Assembly (NCBI RefSeq): GCF_038419845.1
Contig: NZ_JBCAQT010000003.1
Span: forward strand, 1-64,000
From: Marinimicrobium sp038419845
Lineage (GTDB): Bacteria; Pseudomonadota; Gammaproteobacteria; Pseudomonadales; Cellvibrionaceae
Direction: 5' to 3'
Length of the DNA stretch: 64,000 nucleotides
Every line of letters begins with the position of its first letter. Positions within the stretch are counted from its first letter, which is position 1. Below, piece after piece: positions 26,149 to 34,304 of the stretch. Below the pieces are notes generated by a model. It searched no databases, had not been told where the DNA came from, and saw nothing but the letters and a program-made list of their open reading frames with translations. The position numbers were made by a program, and so were the translations under genes.

Positions 26149-26225
26149 TGGGGTGGCTGACGGGGTTCGAACCCGCGACCACTGGAATCACAATCCAGGG
26201 CTCTACCAGCTGAGCTACAGCCACC
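26149..26225 (-). tRNA. tRNA-His (GUG)
   Basis: 77 bases on the minus strand including the extra G at -1 that marks tRNA-His, with encoded CCA. The anticodon loop is TTGTGAT (GTG). Its T arm and acceptor 3' strand are duplicated at 19591-19614. Last of three tRNAs read from one promoter. Confidence 0.97.
26155..26178. repeat. Right direct repeat: 3' end of tRNA-His (candidate att site)
   Basis: GGCTGACGGGG(T)TCGAACCCGCGA, the intact copy within tRNA-His. It pairs with 19591-19614 (23 of 24 identical, same orientation) about 6.56 kb away. Confidence 0.65.
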
Positions 26226-26300
26226 ATTGTCTGCAAGTTGTCATTCGCGGCACTTGTGCCGAGGGCGCGTACTGTACCGAAATCGGTCAGTAAGATCCAG

Positions 26301-26377
26301 TGGCGCGCCCGGCAGGACTTGAACCTGCGGCCACCCGCTTAGAAGGCGGGTGCTCTATCCAGCTGAGCTACGGGCGC
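26301..26377 (-). tRNA. tRNA-Arg (UCU)
   Basis: 77 bases with encoded CCA. Acceptor GCGCCCG pairs with CGGGCGC, the anticodon loop is CTTCTAA (TCT), and the T loop is GGTTCAAGTCC. Middle gene of the tRNA-Pro/Arg/His cluster. Confidence 0.97.
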
Positions 26378-26406
26378 ATGGCTGGGAAAGATCTCGCAGG
26401 CGAAAA

Positions 26407-26483
26407 TGGTCGGAGTGGAGGGATTCGAACCCCCGACATTCTGCTCCCAAAGCAGACGCGCTACCAGGCTGCGCTACACTCCG
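26407..26483 (-). tRNA. tRNA-Pro (UGG)
   Basis: 77 bases with encoded CCA. Acceptor CGGAGTG pairs with CACTCCG, and the anticodon loop is TTTGGGA (TGG). First gene of the cluster, 35 bases below the promoter. Confidence 0.97.
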
Positions 26484-26517
26484 CTGTTGACCGGACGCCG
26501 TCATTCGCGAGGTGCGC

Positions 26518-26546
26518 ATAATACCCATGGATGCTGACCCCGTCAA
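26518..26546 (-). promoter_or_regulatory. Promoter of the tRNA-Pro/Arg/His cluster
   Basis: The minus strand reads TTGACG (26546-26541), a 17-base spacer, TATTAT (26523-26518), then the G/C-rich discriminator GCGCACCTCGCG, as is usual for stringently controlled stable-RNA promoters. Confidence 0.8.
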
Positions 26547-26652
26547 CGGAAAAATGGCGGGGAGTGTCTCCAGTTGGTTTCGCCATCGGCTGGCTCTTGT
26601 GTCCCGGGGGCGGGCTCGTCAGAATAGTGCGATTACTGTTCGAGGAGAAATC

Positions 26653-27171
26653 ATGCAAGAGAACGAGTTGAAGCCGGCGGAAGATCTGGGTACCTCCATG
26701 AAACTGGGCATGCGTCGCTGGGCCTCCGGTGTGTCGGTGCTGTCCACCCGGGATGAGTCCGGGGAGCGGCACGCCATGACCGTGTCCTCCATGACGTCGG
26801 TCTCCGATAATCCGGCGTCGCTGCTGGTGTGCGTGAATACCCAGGTGGCGCTCGAAGGGCACCTGTCGACTCCCGGGACCCTGTTTGCGGTCAATGTCCT
26901 CTCCACGGAGCACAAAGCCATCTCCAACCGATGCGCCGGCTTTGAGGGCGAGAAGCCGCGCTTTGATATTGGGCAGTGGCGGGACGGCCCGCGAGAGGTC
27001 CCGTACCTCGAAGACGCCCAGGCAACTTTTTTCTGCCAGTGCGATCAGGTCATGACATATGGGACCCACCATATTGTGGTGGCGCGTATTGTGGATGTGA
27101 AGTTGGGCCCTTTGTCTATCGATCCTCTGTTATATATAGATGGCGGCTATGCCTCTCTGGGAAAAGATTGA
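26653..27171 (+). CDS. Flavin reductase-like protein (FMN-binding split barrel)
   Basis: 172 residues from ATG 26653, with GAGGAG 6 bases upstream. The sequence fits the short flavin reductases that supply reduced flavin to two-component monooxygenases (HpaC group). Examples are MRRWASGVSVLST, AMTVSSMTSVSDNPASLLVCVN (flavin contact, in two parts), FAVNVLS and the conserved GTHHIVVARI with its histidine pair. No monooxygenase partner lies nearby, so the substrate system is unknown. It is divergent from the tRNA cluster. Confidence 0.85.
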   Translation: MQENELKPAEDLGTSMKLGMRRWASGVSVLSTRDESGERHAMTVSSMTSVSDNPASLLVCVNTQVALEGHLSTPGTLFAVNVLSTEHKAISNRCAGFEGEKPRFDIGQWRDGPREVPYLEDAQATFFCQCDQVMTYGTHHIVVARIVDVKLGPLSIDPLLYIDGGYASLGKD

Positions 27172-27692
27172 GCCAAAACGGACTCACGGCGACGGGGTGC
27201 TGTCGCCAAAAATGACTAAAAGCGGGCGTTGTGACGCCGGTTTTTGCCTCAAAAACGTTTCATCTTACGCTTGCTTTGTGAATCTTTTGTGGCTACGGGA
27301 GTTGTGCGGTTAAGGTCCACTAACTGTTTTATGCACACTGTCGGTGCGAGGTCTGTCAACCCCATCGACACCTTACAGAAAAAGCATCCCGATGCCTGTT
27401 GACTTATGTAACATATTGATAAATAAGGGAAAATCTGGCTAGGTTATTTTTTGGACAATCTGAGCACCTGTCAGAGATAATGCGGCTTAGAGACAGTTTC
27501 CCAAAATGTATCCACTAAGTTATCCACAGAAAATGTGGACAATGGAATTATGAATTTTTCGGGACAGTCCGGGCGGGTCGAAGCGGTTTGTCCGCCGGTC
27601 ACGGTCCGGACTCATGGTTACGGCTACACTATAGGTCGTTAGCTCCAGCGGAGCGCGCTTTTGACGTACTAATGCAGGATGGATATAACGCT
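27172..27692. other. Intergenic region ahead of gpsA with DnaA-box-like sites
   Basis: About 520 bases with no convincing gene. A GGCGAC/GTCGCC hairpin follows the flavin reductase. TTATGCACA (27329-27337) and TTATCCACA (27520-27528) both fit the DnaA-box consensus exactly, and TGTGGACAA (27534-27542) is one base off on the other strand. Between them lies an A/T-rich tract (27400-27455). Confidence 0.5.
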
Positions 27693-28712
27693 ATGACAGA
27701 CGCTTTGACCCTGACCGTTCTGGGGGGTGGCAGTTTTGGCACCGCCATTGCCAACATTATCGCCGGCAATGGTTATTCCACCTATTTGTGGATGCGCAAC
27801 CCGGAGCGGGCGGCCGAGGCTCAGGCGCAGCGGGAGAACCAACAGTACCTGCCCGGCCATCGCCTGGTGGATAACCTGGAGGTCACGTCGGACCTGGAGC
27901 GGGCCGTCAGCCGGAGTGATCTGGTCTTTGTCTCCATCCCCAGCCACTCCTTCCGCGCCGTGACCCGGCAGATAGCCCCCTTGTTGCGCCCGGGCGCCAT
28001 GGTGGTCAGCACCGCCAAGGGGATCGAGCCCGAGGGCTTTACCCTGATGAGTCAGATCCTCGAGCAGGAACTGCCCCAGCACCCGATCGGGGTGCTCAGT
28101 GGCCCCAATTTTGCCAAGGAAATCGTCTCCCGGCAGCAGACGGGCACGGTGATTGCCAGCAGTGATGCCGCCCTGGTCGCACGGGTACAGTCCTGCCTGC
28201 GCTCGGAAACCTTTCGCGTGTACGCCAATCACGATCGCTATGGCGTGGAGCTGGGCGGTGCGCTCAAAAACATATACGCTATCATCTGTGGGATGGCAGC
28301 GGCGCTCGGGGCCGGGCACAATACCCAGGCGATGCTGTTGACCCGCAGTCTTGCGGAAATGGGGCGCTTTGCCAGTGCCATGGGCGCCAACCCGATGACT
28401 TTTCTCGGACTGTCCGGGGTGGGGGATCTCATTCTCACCTGTACCTCCGATCTCAGTCGCAACTATCGGGTGGGGTATGCGCTAGGCCAGGGCGAACCGC
28501 TGGAGGATATCATCAGTGGTCTGGGTCAGGTGGCCGAAGGCGTCAATACACTGCGTCAGGTCAAGCAGAAGGCCGATGAATTGAATGTCTATATGCCGCT
28601 GGTGACCGGATTGTATGCGGTGTTGTTTGAAGGCGAAGCGATAGCCGACGTCGCCCGCAAGCTGATGCTGGGCGAACAGAATCACGATGTTGAATACATG
28701 GGAGCTGACTGA
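27693..28712 (+). CDS. gpsA: Glycerol-3-phosphate dehydrogenase [NAD(P)+] GpsA
   Basis: 339 residues from ATG 27693, the same length as E. coli GpsA. Upstream in-frame starts (27588, 27672) would add unsupported residues. VLGGGSFGTAIANIIA (about 8-23) is the NAD(P) loop, LSGPNFAKEI and GGALKNIYAIICGM contain the catalytic lysines, and NPMTFLGLSGVGDLILTC follows. It reduces DHAP to glycerol-3-phosphate for phospholipid synthesis. Its role is distinct from GlpD, which runs the reverse reaction for catabolism. The stop overlaps the start of the next gene (TGATG). Confidence 0.96.
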   Translation: MTDALTLTVLGGGSFGTAIANIIAGNGYSTYLWMRNPERAAEAQAQRENQQYLPGHRLVDNLEVTSDLERAVSRSDLVFVSIPSHSFRAVTRQIAPLLRPGAMVVSTAKGIEPEGFTLMSQILEQELPQHPIGVLSGPNFAKEIVSRQQTGTVIASSDAALVARVQSCLRSETFRVYANHDRYGVELGGALKNIYAIICGMAAALGAGHNTQAMLLTRSLAEMGRFASAMGANPMTFLGLSGVGDLILTCTSDLSRNYRVGYALGQGEPLEDIISGLGQVAEGVNTLRQVKQKADELNVYMPLVTGLYAVLFEGEAIADVARKLMLGEQNHDVEYMGAD

Positions 28713-29176
28713 TGGACGCTGAAACGCTGAAAACGAATATTACCTCCGGGGATCACTGGTTGCGGTTGCTGTATATGGTGCTGTTTGCAGTCCTGCTTTA
28801 TTTTGCCGGTGTGGTCATGGTGGTCGTGGTAGTGCTGCAGTTCCTGTTTGCGCTGCTCAGTGGTCACCCCAACAATAATCTGCGCCAATTTGGCGAATCG
28901 CTCTCCCGTTACATATTTCAGGCGCTGCAATTTTTGACCTACAGTCGCGAGGAGAAGCCGTTTCCGTTCAGCGACTGGCCCGCCAGTGACGACGAACTTG
29001 CGCCTGTGGAGTCGGGCACTGCGAAAACCACCCGATCAGCACCGCGCCGAAAGAAGCGAACCGCCAAAGCGAAAACCGCACCCAAAACGGCAAAGGCGAC
29101 AAAAGCGCCTGACTCGGACACCGCCGCTGGCGATCGATCGCCCGGTGACGACATTGACAATGATAAGCCGGTTTAA
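28712..29176 (+). CDS. DUF4389 membrane protein
   Basis: 154 residues. One long hydrophobic stretch (LLYMVLFAVLLYFAGVVMVVVVVLQFLFALL, about 19-49, in two helices) is followed by NLRQFGESLSRYIFQALQFLTY and EKPFPFSDWP, the hallmark of DUF4389. The tail (about 100-154) is Lys/Ala/Thr-rich, then acidic and probably disordered. It is translationally coupled to gpsA. Genes of this family sit after gpsA in Pseudomonas (from memory). The function is unknown, perhaps linked to membrane lipids. Confidence 0.8.
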   Translation: MDAETLKTNITSGDHWLRLLYMVLFAVLLYFAGVVMVVVVVLQFLFALLSGHPNNNLRQFGESLSRYIFQALQFLTYSREEKPFPFSDWPASDDELAPVESGTAKTTRSAPRRKKRTAKAKTAPKTAKATKAPDSDTAAGDRSPGDDIDNDKPV

Positions 29177-29204
29177 GGCAGCTGGCAGCTGAGAGGCGAG
29201 CCCA

Positions 29205-29669
29205 ATGAAACTGTTTGTAATGCGCCATGGCCAGGCCGAAGCCCGTGCGGCCAGCGATGCCGAGCGCGCCCTGACGGCGCGCGGGCGACGGGATGTAAAA
29301 AAGATAGCTGACGGCTCGGCCTCCGAATTGCTCGAGCTGGAGCAGATCTGGGTCAGCCCGTTGCGCCGGGCCCAGGAGACGGCCGCCGTTGCCATGGAGG
29401 CGCTGGATTGGGGCTCTGAGCCCATAACAACCGCCTTGCTGGAGCCGGGCTCGGATGTCGAGGCTTTGCGTGAACAATTGCGTGAGTCCGACTACGAGTG
29501 TCTGCTCCTGATCGGCCATCAACCTCTGGTGGGCGCGCTGATTGAGCACTTGAGTGGCGCAGAGCCCGGGCGTTATGCCATGGGCACCGCCTCTCTGGCC
29601 TGCCTGGACGTCGAGTGGGCCGCCTCGGGCCTGGCCGAGGTGCAATGGCTTCGCCATAGCGACGGCTGA
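29205..29669 (+). CDS. sixA: Phosphohistidine phosphatase SixA
   Basis: 154 residues of the histidine-phosphatase superfamily. The MRHGQAE motif carries the nucleophilic His8, and LLIGHQPLV carries the second catalytic histidine. Length and LTARGRRDV match SixA, which removes phosphate from histidine of HPt domains or the PTS protein NPr. It lies 28 bases after the DUF4389 gene in the same direction, within the gpsA-sixA neighbourhood seen in related bacteria. Confidence 0.88.
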   Translation: MKLFVMRHGQAEARAASDAERALTARGRRDVKKIADGSASELLELEQIWVSPLRRAQETAAVAMEALDWGSEPITTALLEPGSDVEALREQLRESDYECLLLIGHQPLVGALIEHLSGAEPGRYAMGTASLACLDVEWAASGLAEVQWLRHSDG

Positions 29670-29695
29670 TAACCGGCGGGTGCGGGAGGATAGGA

Positions 29696-30652
29696 GTGTT
29701 CCTGGTGATTAAACGTCGGTCGGTGGCGTTCGCTCGTCTTTTGCGGGTCGTGGTGTCTGTTGTCGCTGTCGTGCCGGGATTCGTGTGGGCTCAAGCCGAT
29801 GGCTCCGCATCAGCGGCACCGGTCAACATACGCTATCCGGAGCTGGGCGGTGGATCAGACCGTCGGAATGACTACTATGTGGCGGCTTTGAAGCTGGCAT
29901 TGGAGAAAAGTGAACAGCGGTATGGCGGTTACCGACTGAGGCCCAATACCATGGACGCACCCCAAGAGCGTCTTCTGCGTCTGATATCAACCGGGGAGTC
30001 GCTCGACGTCATGTGGAGTATGACCACCCGGGAGCGGGAGACATATCTGCGGCCGGTGCGGATTCCGTTGTTAAAAGGCTTGATGGGCTATCGGGTCCTG
30101 ATAGTGCGCGCTGAGGACCGGGAGGAGTTTGCGGCGATACGACACAAAGAGCAGCTCGCAGAAAAAGTGGCCGGGCAGGAAAGTGACTGGCCGGATACCA
30201 GGATTCTGCGCGCGAACGATCTGCCCGTGACCACTGCCGCTTACGAGAAACTGTTTACCATGCTTCAGCACGAGCGGTTTGACTACTTTCCGCGGGCCAT
30301 CAATGAGCCCTGGAGCGAAATCGAACAGCATTCAGAGCTGGACCTGATTGTGGAAGAACATTTACTGCTGCACTACCCGACGGCCATCTATTTTTTTGTG
30401 CACAAGGATAATGCGGCCCTGGCGGAACGTCTGGCATTCGGGCTGAAAGCGGCCCAGGCTGACGGTAGCTTCGATCGGCTGTTTTACAAACACCCGGAAA
30501 ATGCCAGAGCCTTCTCCGCCAGTGACCTCCTGTCCCGGCGCATACTCTCGCTGGAGAACCCCCTGTTGCCGGATGCGACGCCGCTCGATAACCCCGACCT
30601 CTGGTGGCATCCAGGTATCAGCCAGGCCAAGCGTCGAAAGAGCGATCACTGA
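29696..30652 (+). CDS. Exported solute-binding-protein-like protein
   Basis: 318 residues from a GTG at 29696, with GGAGGATAGGA immediately before. There is a signal peptide (Arg-rich head, hydrophobic run about 14-31, cleavage near VWA-QA). The mature part resembles family 3 periplasmic binding folds (YYVAALKLALEKSE, RLLRLISTGESLDVMWSMTT, LLKGLMGYRVLIV, HYPTAIYFFVHKDNAALAERL), but no permease or ATPase genes are adjacent. It may be a sensor-type binding protein. The stop overlaps the ATG of the hydrolase gene (TGATG). Ligand unknown. Confidence 0.7.
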   Translation: MFLVIKRRSVAFARLLRVVVSVVAVVPGFVWAQADGSASAAPVNIRYPELGGGSDRRNDYYVAALKLALEKSEQRYGGYRLRPNTMDAPQERLLRLISTGESLDVMWSMTTRERETYLRPVRIPLLKGLMGYRVLIVRAEDREEFAAIRHKEQLAEKVAGQESDWPDTRILRANDLPVTTAAYEKLFTMLQHERFDYFPRAINEPWSEIEQHSELDLIVEEHLLLHYPTAIYFFVHKDNAALAERLAFGLKAAQADGSFDRLFYKHPENARAFSASDLLSRRILSLENPLLPDATPLDNPDLWWHPGISQAKRRKSDH

Positions 30653-31530
30653 TGGCGGAGGAGCCTCTGGTAACCCCGACGGAGCGTCGGTTCAATGCCA
30701 ATGGTATGGAGTTGGCTGCCCAGCAGTGGGGCCATCCGGGGCAGCGGCCGGTCATGGCTCTGCACGGCTGGCTGGACAATAGTGCCAGTTTTGCCAGGCT
30801 CGCGCCCCAGTTGCCGGACAAGCACATCGTCGCGCTGGATCTTGCCGGTCACGGTCGCAGCGGGCACCGACCCGGCACCGGACCCTACAATATCTGGGAG
30901 GATGTAGCCGATGTCTTTGCCGTCGCCGATCAGTTGGGGTGGGAGCGCTTTTCGTTGCTGGGTCACTCGCGCGGCGGCATCATCGGCATGCTGGCGGCGG
31001 GGACCTTTCCCGAACGCATTGGTCAGCTCGCCGCCATTGAAGCATTATGGCCGGAGAAGCATCAATGCGAAGATGCGCCCCGCCAGCTGGCGCGCTCAAT
31101 TCGCGAGATCCAGGCCCTGACGGAAAAACCGATGACCCTGTATCCGGATATCGAACGTGCAATCAAGGCGCGGGAACGTGGTCTCTTTCCCCTCAGCCAT
31201 GGAGCGGCGCGGGCGTTGACCGAGCGCGGACTGGAGCCCGTTGCCGGTGGTTATCGCTGGAGCAGTGATCAGCGTCTGTTGGCCCCCTCGGCCCTGAAGC
31301 TGACCGAGGCGCACTTCCGGGCGTTTCTGGATCGCTCCACGGCGTCGTTTTGTATGTTGCTGGGCCGGGAGGGGGTGCCCAAACTGTTCGAGCACTATCG
31401 CGACGCCCTGGCCCTGTTCCCTGAGCGTCTGCAACTGGAGCTGCTGCCCGGCGGCCATCATCTGCACATGGAGGCCCAGGCGTCGAGTGTCGCGACGATT
31501 CTGCAGTCGTTTTTTCATGAGCCCGATTGA
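30652..31530 (+). CDS. Alpha/beta hydrolase
   Basis: 292 residues from the ATG overlapping the previous stop. The fold is evident: ALHGWLDNSASF (oxyanion HG motif, about 41-52), DLAGHGRSGHR, nucleophile elbow GHSRGG (Ser about 108), a cap region (about 135-205), and the C-terminal histidine in LLPGGHHLHMEAQ. It is similar to esterases or epoxide-hydrolase-like proteins of Pseudomonas. The substrate cannot be inferred. It is coupled to the binding-protein-like gene. Confidence 0.85.
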   Translation: MAEEPLVTPTERRFNANGMELAAQQWGHPGQRPVMALHGWLDNSASFARLAPQLPDKHIVALDLAGHGRSGHRPGTGPYNIWEDVADVFAVADQLGWERFSLLGHSRGGIIGMLAAGTFPERIGQLAAIEALWPEKHQCEDAPRQLARSIREIQALTEKPMTLYPDIERAIKARERGLFPLSHGAARALTERGLEPVAGGYRWSSDQRLLAPSALKLTEAHFRAFLDRSTASFCMLLGREGVPKLFEHYRDALALFPERLQLELLPGGHHLHMEAQASSVATILQSFFHEPD

Positions 31531-31612
31531 AGGCACACCTGGTTGAGTCTTTGTTCGCGGAATGTTCGTATAGTAATGGCGATTCTTTTGATCTTTGCGT
31601 GAGGTGGTTCTG

Positions 31613-32539
31613 TTGAGGGTATGGTTTCGTTTGGTGAGTGTGCTGATTCTGATGCTGGGGGCGCTGACGGCTCGCGCTCAGAGTCAGTCTCCCGGTTTTC
31701 TCGGTATCGACAATTTCCCCAATGCCCGGGAGATGGTCCGGGAAGTGAAAAAAGACACCCGCTATAACCTGGTGCTGGGGACCTTCAAAAAAACCGGGGG
31801 CACCTGGACCCCCGATCGCGAGCGCCGGGTTAGGGGCGATGTCCAGCGTCGGACGCTGGAGTTGCCGGATGATTTTTCGGCGCGCGAGGCCTATGACTTC
31901 TATCTGGAGCAGCTCGAGCAATACCCGTTGCGCGAATTATTTGTCTGTCGCGAGCGCGAGTGTGGCGGCAGTATCAATTGGGCCAACAACCACTTTGGGG
32001 TGATTCAGCTCTATGGTCTGGATCAGCACCAGTATTATGGCGTGTACGAAATCGCCCGGGATGAGGCGGTCTACTATGCCAGCCTCTATGCTGTCAGGCG
32101 CGGCAACCGGCGGGTCTATGTGCAGCTTGACCTGGTGAAGGCGGCGGGCAATGAAGCGTCCGCAATGGCGGCCAACCCCGAGACGCTGGGGAGCCTGCTG
32201 CGCGACGAGGGGTATTTCGTCTTTCCGGGGGTCGAATTGACCGGGTCGGCACAGGACTGGACGCTGTCGCTGCCCGAGGCACACGTTGAGGCGCTGGTAG
32301 CACTGCTTGAGCGGGAGGGGGACTGGAGTGTGGCGCTGGTGGGCCACGATTATGGTGCCGGTGATCTCGATCAGCAGCGCGCCGATTCGCTCGCCTACGC
32401 AAAACAATTGCGTGCGACGCTGGTCGAGGCGGGAATTGACGAAGATCGTCTGTATGTCCACGGTCTGGGAGGGCTTGCCCCGGCTGGCCGGGGCGATCGA
32501 AGCGCACGCATAGAAGTGGTGCTTCTACCCGAGGACTAG
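31613..32539 (+). CDS. DUF4892-type exported protein with OmpA-like end
   Basis: 308 residues if started at the TTG at 31613, which has GAGGTGG 5 bases upstream and gives a clean signal peptide (RVWFRLVSVLILMLGALTARA). A TTG at 31595 is the alternative. The N-terminal domain (IDNFPNAREMVREVKKDTRYNLVLG, in parts) matches DUF4892. The last 70 residues (VALVGHDYGAGDLDQQRADSLAYAKQL, in parts, then LVEAGI and ARIEVVLL) resemble an OmpA-type peptidoglycan-binding module. It is likely periplasmic or outer-membrane-associated. Function unknown. Confidence 0.7.
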   Translation: MRVWFRLVSVLILMLGALTARAQSQSPGFLGIDNFPNAREMVREVKKDTRYNLVLGTFKKTGGTWTPDRERRVRGDVQRRTLELPDDFSAREAYDFYLEQLEQYPLRELFVCRERECGGSINWANNHFGVIQLYGLDQHQYYGVYEIARDEAVYYASLYAVRRGNRRVYVQLDLVKAAGNEASAMAANPETLGSLLRDEGYFVFPGVELTGSAQDWTLSLPEAHVEALVALLEREGDWSVALVGHDYGAGDLDQQRADSLAYAKQLRATLVEAGIDEDRLYVHGLGGLAPAGRGDRSARIEVVLLPED

Positions 32540-32569
32540 CCGGAGGAAGCTATCGGGCCGTGCGGCCCA

Positions 32570-33109
32570 CTAGCGCAGCAGCGATAAAAACTCGCTGCGC
32601 GTCGCCTGGTTGCTGCGGAAGCTGCCCAGCATGGCGGACGTCTTCATCACAGAGTTCTGTTTTTCCACGCCGCGCATCATCATGCACATGTGCCGGGCTT
32701 CGATGATGACTCCGACGCCGGAGGCGCCGGTAATTTCCTGCACCGACTCGGCGATCTGCACGGTCAACTGTTCCTGAATCTGCAACCGGCGGGCGAACAT
32801 GTCGACAATGCGGGCCACCTTGGACAGGCCCAGCACGTGCCCGGTGGGAATATAGGCCACATGCGCCTTGCCGATAAACGGTAGCAGGTGGTGCTCGCAG
32901 AGCGAGTAGAGTTCAATGTCCTGCACCATGATCATTTCGCTGGAATCGGACGGAAAGAGGGCGCCGTTGACCACCTCTTCAAGGCTCTGCTCATAGCCCT
33001 TGGTCAGGAACTGGAAGGCTTTGGCCGCCCGCTCGGGCGTGTCGGCGAGCCCCGGACGATCCAGGTCTTCGCCAATACCTTCAATAATGCGGGCAAAATG
33101 TTCTTTCAT
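32570..33109 (-). CDS. folE: GTP cyclohydrolase I FolE
   Basis: 179 residues, first enzyme of tetrahydrofolate (and queuosine) synthesis, converting GTP to dihydroneopterin triphosphate. Zinc ligands lie in SLCEHHLLPF and RHMCMMMRGV. DTPERAAKAFQFLTKGY and GLSKVARIVDMFARRLQ are signature segments. It is the bacterial type of about 180 residues, without the long eukaryotic N-terminus. Start ATG at 33109. It stands alone on the minus strand between plus-strand genes. Confidence 0.95.
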   Translation of the reverse strand: MKEHFARIIEGIGEDLDRPGLADTPERAAKAFQFLTKGYEQSLEEVVNGALFPSDSSEMIMVQDIELYSLCEHHLLPFIGKAHVAYIPTGHVLGLSKVARIVDMFARRLQIQEQLTVQIAESVQEITGASGVGVIIEARHMCMMMRGVEKQNSVMKTSAMLGSFRSNQATRSEFLSLLR

Positions 33110-33314
33110 GGTCTTGTTCCTCAGTCCCGGTAGGGTATGAGCCTCAGTCTTCTCGGAAGGGCGGTTACCCTACGCCAAGGCTCTGATTTGGTAAAGTGTT
33201 TTTTACGCCGGTCGGGCTGGGGCGGATCAGGCCCGGAGCAAGAAAAAACGGTACAATGCGCTGCGTTTTTCAGCATCGACAAGACCACTGACAATCAATG
33301 GGAGTACCCTTTTT

Positions 33315-34250
33315 GTGACTGAACCTGGCTCTGTGACGGATCCTCAGGCTAGCTCTGAATGGGCGCCGCTGACGACAATCCGCGATTTTATTCGTTGGGG
33401 GGCAAGCCGGTTCAGCGCGGCTGGGCTCTATTTTGGCCACGGAACCGATAACGCCTGGGATGAGTCGGTCCAGCTGGTGCTGCACACGCTGCACTTGAGC
33501 GTGCAGGACAGCCGACCGGAATGGCTGGACGCGCGCCTCACTCTCAGCGAGCAGCAGGCGGTCGCGCGGATGTTTGACCGACGCATTGATGAGCGAGTGC
33601 CGGCGGCCTATCTCACCGGGGAGGCCTGGTTCGCCGGGTTGAAATTTCACGTGGATTCACGGGTGCTGGTGCCGCGCTCGCCCATTGCCGAACTGATCGA
33701 AGCGGGGTTTGAGCCCTGGCTGGAGCGAGAGCCCGAGCGTATTCTGGACCTTTGTACCGGCAGCGGCTGCATCGGCATTGCCTGCGCCTATGCGTTCGAG
33801 CAGGCGCAGGTGGAACTGAGTGATATCTCGCCCGAGGCGTTGGCGGTGGCACGTGAGAACATTGCACTGCATCAGCTGGCTGATCGGGTGGCCGCCGTGG
33901 AATCGGATCTGTTTTCCGGCCTGGCCGGTTGCGAGTATGACCTCATCGTCAGCAATCCCCCTTATGTGGACGCCCGGGATCTGGCCGAGATGCCGGCCGA
34001 GTATCACGCTGAGCCAGCCCTGGGCCTGGCCTCCGGTGACGATGGTCTGGATTTTACCCGCCGTCTGCTGGCCCAGGCCGCCGACCACCTGTCCGAGGAC
34101 GGCCTTCTGGTGGTCGAGGTGGGCAACTCCCAGCGCGCGCTGGAACAGGCCTTTCCTTCATTGCCGATGGTGTGGGTCGAGTTCGAGCGGGGCGGGCACG
34201 GCGTGTTCGTGTTGCCGGCCAGCGCGCTGCGGGCTTATTCTGGGGTATAA
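33315..34250 (+). CDS. prmB: Ribosomal protein L3 glutamine methyltransferase PrmB
   Basis: 311 residues from GTG 33315, with GGGAG 10 bases upstream. The SAM loop is ILDLCTGSGCIGIA (about 140-153), and NPPYVD is the amide-methylating signature shared with PrmC. The N-terminal helical domain (TIRDFIRWGASRF, NAWDESVQLVLHTL) and VPAAYLTGEAWFAGL set it as PrmB rather than the release-factor enzyme. aroC follows 54 bases downstream, the usual prmB-aroC pairing in gammaproteobacteria. Confidence 0.9.
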   Translation: MTEPGSVTDPQASSEWAPLTTIRDFIRWGASRFSAAGLYFGHGTDNAWDESVQLVLHTLHLSVQDSRPEWLDARLTLSEQQAVARMFDRRIDERVPAAYLTGEAWFAGLKFHVDSRVLVPRSPIAELIEAGFEPWLEREPERILDLCTGSGCIGIACAYAFEQAQVELSDISPEALAVARENIALHQLADRVAAVESDLFSGLAGCEYDLIVSNPPYVDARDLAEMPAEYHAEPALGLASGDDGLDFTRRLLAQAADHLSEDGLLVVEVGNSQRALEQAFPSLPMVWVEFERGGHGVFVLPASALRAYSGV

Positions 34251-34304
34251 TTTCAGTCATTCTTTATCGCCCTTCATTCATCCAAAGGTTTTGGAACCGT
34301 TTAT

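Noticed and set aside
26300..26546. Small frames with stretches like RTPDILLPKQTRYQAALH
   Set aside because: These are translations of tRNA genes, a known annotation artefact.
27320..27545. Chromosomal replication origin
   Set aside because: Two or three DnaA boxes without neighbouring dnaA, dnaN, gidA or parAB are too little evidence.
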